A stretch of 8,052 bases of DNA from OFTM382 sp964352615 (GTDB lineage: Bacteria; Planctomycetota; Phycisphaerae; Phycisphaerales; UBA1924), in NCBI GenBank assembly GCA_964352615.1, contig CAYGSG010000100.1:1-8052 (forward strand). The letters are read 5' to 3'. Position 1 is the first letter of the stretch, and every line of letters starts with the position of its first letter. Made by a program: the position numbers and the translations under genes. Shown piece by piece: positions 6,357-8,052 of this stretch. The notes beneath the pieces were generated by a model that saw only the letters and a list, made by a program, of their open reading frames with translations, had not been told where the DNA came from and did not search any database.

Positions 6357-6794
6357 TCACTCGATCGGTTCGACCTGTTTGGCGCGCACGATCCGTTCTC
6401 GGCCCGCCTCGATGCCCGGCACATCAAGCGACAGCCGACCGCTCCACCGCGCCACCACGGCTTCAAGAAACCGCGACTCACCCGGCGCCACGCTGACACT
6501 CCGCACCGCGCTGCTCTCGGCCTGCACGCGGATGAACCGCTCGCCCGGCTCGACGGGCAACGCGACGTACTCGCCACGCCGAATGAAGGCCCGGCTTGTG
6601 CCATCGACCACAACTTCCAGTTCGCTTCCGCCTGCGCCGTCTACGCGGTAGACGTAGACCATGCCCATGCCCGATGCGACCGGCTCGGGGCGGAAGTAAG
6701 CCCCGCTGCTGGGTGCGCTCTGGCAGCCCGTCAGCCCAACGACCGTTAGACACGCGAGCAGCAAGGTGAATCGCAGGTAACGCTGACTGGTCAT
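6357..6794 (-). CDS. Small lipoprotein, DUF2846-like
   Basis: This is a 145-residue lipoprotein of unknown function. Residues 1-23 are a lipoprotein signal peptide with an arginine-containing start (SQRYLR), a leucine-rich core and the lipobox L21-T22-G23-C24; C24 would be lipidated. Residues about 42-90 (GMVYVYRVDG, LEVVVDG, RRGEYVALPVEPGER) match the pattern of DUF2846 domains: a YVYR strand, a short beta hairpin with a DG turn and a 'G-x-Y ... PG' strand. The rest appears to continue a small beta sandwich. The start ATG is 5 bp after the stop of the flavin-reductase-like gene, and GGAG lies 8 nt upstream of it, so the two are probably co-transcribed. Location in the outer or inner membrane is not settled by the residue after the cysteine (Q25). 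Confidence 0.8.
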   Translation of the reverse strand: MTSQRYLRFTLLLACLTVVGLTGCQSAPSSGAYFRPEPVASGMGMVYVYRVDGAGGSELEVVVDGTSRAFIRRGEYVALPVEPGERFIRVQAESSAVRSVSVAPGESRFLEAVVARWSGRLSLDVPGIEAGRERIVRAKQVEPIE

Positions 6795-6799
6795 GGGGC

Positions 6800-7252
6800 C
6801 TACTCCGATGGGGGCTCGCCGAAGACCGCGACCACCTGCCCAATGTACAACTCGTGGTCTGCATCCAGATCGAAGTGCCGGACCACTTCACAGTCCATAG
6901 CACGAACACACTTCTGCAACACGGGCGAACCAGTCACCAGCTTGCGCACAAGCACGCCTGCGAACGGATCGCCCTGCTCCTCCTCGGTGAGGTCTTGGGC
7001 GAAGAGCTTGCGGGCAAGCTGGCTGTTGGGACCGAGCTCGCAGACCGCGAACACCCGGCTGTCGCGGATCACGGGCGCGATCCAGTGGCCCTTTCGCGCG
7101 GCGACACAGATCAGAAGCGGCTCGGTGGCGCACGCCTGCACCGAGTGCACGATCACACCGGTACGCAGATCCTCGTGGTGCGATGTCATGACGAACGTGC
7201 CGCGCGTCAGCGAGTCCATGTGTCTCTGGATGTCGCTGGCTTGGTCGCTCAT
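6800..7252 (-). CDS. Flavin reductase-like (FMN-binding split-barrel) protein
   Basis: From the ATG at 7252 the protein has 150 residues, a usual size for single-domain flavin-reductase-like proteins, which bind FMN or FAD in a split beta barrel and often reduce flavin with NAD(P)H. Residues about 14-30 (DSLTRGTFVMTSHHEDL) and about 31-58 (TGVIVHSVQACATEPLLI, then CVAARKGH) follow the family pattern of a strand, a T-G loop that contacts the flavin phosphate, and a 'S.. P.L' segment. RVFAVCELG (about 66-74) is the next conserved strand. Homologues are also found fused to rubredoxin or diflavin proteins; no such partner is visible here. The frame is open to 7354, but the extra residues are Arg-rich and unlike the family, and GAGGA 9 nt before 7252 supports the shorter form. 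It is the first gene of a probable operon with the lipoprotein and is divergent from mraZ. Confidence 0.8.
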   Translation of the reverse strand: MSDQASDIQRHMDSLTRGTFVMTSHHEDLRTGVIVHSVQACATEPLLICVAARKGHWIAPVIRDSRVFAVCELGPNSQLARKLFAQDLTEEEQGDPFAGVLVRKLVTGSPVLQKCVRAMDCEVVRHFDLDADHELYIGQVVAVFGEPPSE

Positions 7253-7267
7253 CGAGGTCCGTCCTCG
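7253..7267 (-). promoter_or_regulatory. Hairpin covering the ribosome binding site of the flavin-reductase-like gene
   Basis: On the minus strand the leader reads CGAGG-ACGGA-CCTCG directly followed by the ATG. The 5-bp stem includes the GAGG that would pair with 16S rRNA, so the site could be hidden in the folded mRNA. The stem is short and chance is possible. Confidence 0.35.
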
Positions 7268-7323
7268 CTGTCGCGTGCTGGCTCGATCCCGTTTAGGGCG
7301 CAAGCCTGCCGATGGTTGAATCT

Positions 7324-7337
7324 CCACAACGTTGTGG
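7324..7337. promoter_or_regulatory. Perfect 14-bp palindrome, possible operator
   Basis: CCACAACGTTGTGG is a perfect palindrome in the region between the flavin-reductase-like gene and mraZ. It lies downstream of the candidate minus-strand promoter, so it would be in the leader of that transcript. The CCACAA half also occurs at 7398-7403. Confidence 0.45.
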
Positions 7338-7373
7338 CCCGCCGAAGGGTACATCGGCAGCAGCCAACCAAAT

Positions 7374-7403
7374 ATAATACGAACATATTGAACTTGTCCA
7401 CAA
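7374..7403 (-). promoter_or_regulatory. Candidate promoter for the flavin-reductase/lipoprotein operon
   Basis: Reading the minus strand, TTGTGG (complement of 7398-7403) is followed after 18 bp by TATTAT (complement of 7374-7379), each one or two bases from the sigma-70 consensus. It lies in the only clearly AT-rich patch of the window (about 7365-7395). It would start transcription near 7366 and leave a leader of about 110 nt. Confidence 0.4.
7394..7402 (+). promoter_or_regulatory. DnaA-box-like 9-mer TTGTCCACA
   Basis: TTGTCCACA differs by one base from the E. coli box TTATCCACA and equals the form preferred in high-GC actinobacteria. It is part of the inverted repeat CTTGT-CC-ACAAG (7393-7404) and overlaps the candidate -35 of the minus-strand promoter. 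Only one such site is visible, so it may regulate rather than initiate replication, or may be coincidental. Confidence 0.35.
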
Positions 7404-7445
7404 GCGGCTCACATTCTGCACGAATGGAGCCGATCATGGGCCATA

Positions 7446-7470
7446 TGTGTTGACATGTGTTGATTTGTGT
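7446..7470 (+). promoter_or_regulatory. Putative MraZ box: three TGTGT repeats at 10-bp spacing
   Basis: TGTGT occurs at 7446-7450, 7456-7460 and 7466-7470, separated by 5-bp spacers TGACA and TGATT. In E. coli, MraZ represses its own operon by binding three TGGG[A/G] repeats with the same 5-bp spacers. The identical geometry 38 bp before the mraZ start suggests this is its operator with a different core. It overlaps the -35 box. Confidence 0.65.
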
Positions 7471-7478
7471 AGCATCAT
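7450..7478 (+). promoter_or_regulatory. Candidate mraZ promoter
   Basis: TTGACA (7450-7455) is a perfect -35 consensus. CATCAT (7473-7478) lies 17 bp further on and matches TATAAT at four of six positions. Transcription would start near 7485, leaving a leader of about 20 nt. The TGTGT repeats overlap the -35 and the spacer, consistent with repression by the product of the gene. Confidence 0.5.
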
Positions 7479-7494
7479 CCCACTCATGACCAGT

Positions 7495-7500
7495 GAGGGG
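7495..7500 (+). promoter_or_regulatory. Shine-Dalgarno site selecting the GTG start of mraZ
   Basis: GAGGGG lies 7 nt before the GTG at 7508. The other in-frame GTG, at 7493, overlaps this site and has no site of its own, so 7508 is the start. Confidence 0.8.
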
Positions 7501-7507
7501 CGCCAAC

Positions 7508-7978
7508 GTGTCATTGATCGGCCAAGCAGAAGTCTCGATCGACTCGAAGTCTCGGCTGCCGATCCCCGCCAAGTTCCGCACCGAGTCGGCTGCGGACGCG
7601 GAGGCCCCTCGGCAGGTCTGGATCTCGACCCCCAGGGCCGACGGCACGCTTTGGCTGTTTCCGAGCGCCACCTTTCATGCGCTCGCGGGGAGCGTCGAGC
7701 AACCCCTGAGCCCCAACGAGGATTTGGCCGAGTTGAACCGCGTTCTCTTCGGCTATTCGGAGCGGATTACAGAAGACTCGGCTCATCGGCTGACCCTGCC
7801 TCGCAAGCACCTCGAACTGGTCGGGCTGCCCAAGGACGTGACCCTCGTGGGCACGCTGAACCATCTGGAAGTACACGACCGGGAAGACTGGCTGAGCCGA
7901 GAGGCCGATCGGCTGGCCCGGTTGCCCGACCTGTCGGCCCGACTGGCCGCACAGAACCGCAGTCAGCCTACCGGCTGA
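7508..7978 (+). CDS. mraZ: MraZ, transcriptional regulator of the dcw cluster
   Basis: This 156-residue protein is MraZ, an AbrB-like DNA-binding protein that forms ring-shaped oligomers and controls the division/cell-wall operon it heads. Both copies of the internal repeat are present with the family DxxxR signature: IDSKSRLPIPAKFR (D12, R16) and EDSAHRLTLPRKHLELVGL (D90, R94). Between them, DGTLWLFP (about 45-52) matches the family strand, and VTLVGTLNHLEVHDREDW (about 111-128) matches the closing segment. The C-terminus (about 130-156) is an Arg/Ala-rich tail. GTG at 7508 is chosen because GAGGGG stands 7 nt before it. The position at the head of a likely dcw cluster, with a matching repeated operator upstream, supports the call. 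Confidence 0.93.
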   Translation: MSLIGQAEVSIDSKSRLPIPAKFRTESAADAEAPRQVWISTPRADGTLWLFPSATFHALAGSVEQPLSPNEDLAELNRVLFGYSERITEDSAHRLTLPRKHLELVGLPKDVTLVGTLNHLEVHDREDWLSREADRLARLPDLSARLAAQNRSQPTG

Positions 7979-7989
7979 CGGAATCGATC

Positions 7990-8052
7990 GTGACACACAG
8001 CCTCCCAAGGGCTGTAAGGGACTTTGGTTACGCCGGAGCACGCGCTCAGGAC
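7990..8052 (+). CDS. Possible start of the next gene, cut by the window edge
   Basis: A GTG 11 nt after the mraZ stop opens 21 codons with no stop, reading VTHSLPRAVRDFGYAGARAQD. In most dcw clusters the gene after mraZ is rsmH, and the close spacing would suit an operon, but these residues do not show the usual rsmH start (H-x-P-V-L-L). There is no strong ribosome binding site. It may be an N-terminal extension, or untranslated sequence. Confidence 0.25.
   Translation, partial: MTHSLPRAVRDFGYAGARAQD

Noticed and set aside
7373..7378. TATAAT on the + strand as the mraZ -10 box
   Set aside because: It is a perfect hexamer but has no -35 at the right distance and would leave a leader of about 125 nt. 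The TTGACA/CATCAT pair nearer the gene is preferred, and the AT-rich patch fits a minus-strand promoter better.
6854..7453. 199-codon + strand frame
   Set aside because: It is antisense to the flavin-reductase-like gene and shows no family pattern.
7511..8041. 176-codon minus-strand frame
   Set aside because: It is antisense to mraZ, which has both DxxxR signatures and a good ribosome binding site.

Overview
The window looks like chromosomal DNA of a GC-rich planctomycete, most likely of the Phycisphaerae/Phycisphaerales type. The main reason is the pair of exported proteins (674-2098 and 2397-3965). Both end in a short, cysteine-bracketed, dockerin/EF-hand-like module (GDIADDFG...FGDFLALLG.IGPCP), a style of C-terminus I associate with that group. 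This assignment is from memory of the families, not from a search. Nothing indicates a phage, plasmid, transposon or CRISPR locus.

Layout. Positions 1-673 hold no gene I can support. They contain a nested inverted repeat (96-153) and a degenerate tandem repeat with a strict 21-bp period (clear at 377-586, traceable over about 230-607). Next come two secreted beta-propeller-type proteins on the + strand, 674-2098 and 2397-3965. They are separated by a 298-bp gap with a perfect 19-bp-arm hairpin and a second small hairpin. A minus-strand metal-dependent amidohydrolase (3962 to about 5083) follows; its stop codon overlaps the stop of the second propeller gene. It is divergent from a + strand GT4-type glycosyltransferase (about 5148-6350). 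That gene converges on a minus-strand pair that is probably one operon: a flavin-reductase-like protein (6800-7252) followed 5 bp later by a small DUF2846-like lipoprotein (6357-6794). After a 255-bp regulatory region, mraZ (7508-7978, +) begins what is probably the division/cell-wall (dcw) cluster. The window ends 74 bp later, inside a possible next reading frame.

How the parts relate. The two propeller proteins share a C-terminal module and are probably exported and handled by the same system. The amidohydrolase, glycosyltransferase, lipoprotein and flavin-reductase genes look like housekeeping or accessory genes with no evident common pathway. mraZ encodes a conserved DNA-binding regulator of its own operon. 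Directly upstream lie three perfect TGTGT pentamers spaced 10 bp apart and overlapping a consensus TTGACA -35 box. This has the geometry of a MraZ operator but a different core from the E. coli TGGG[A/G] site, and it is the strongest regulatory observation here.

I see no clearly undescribed multi-gene system. The best leads are the variant MraZ box, the 21-bp repeat array, the shared C-terminal module and the palindromic intergenic element.
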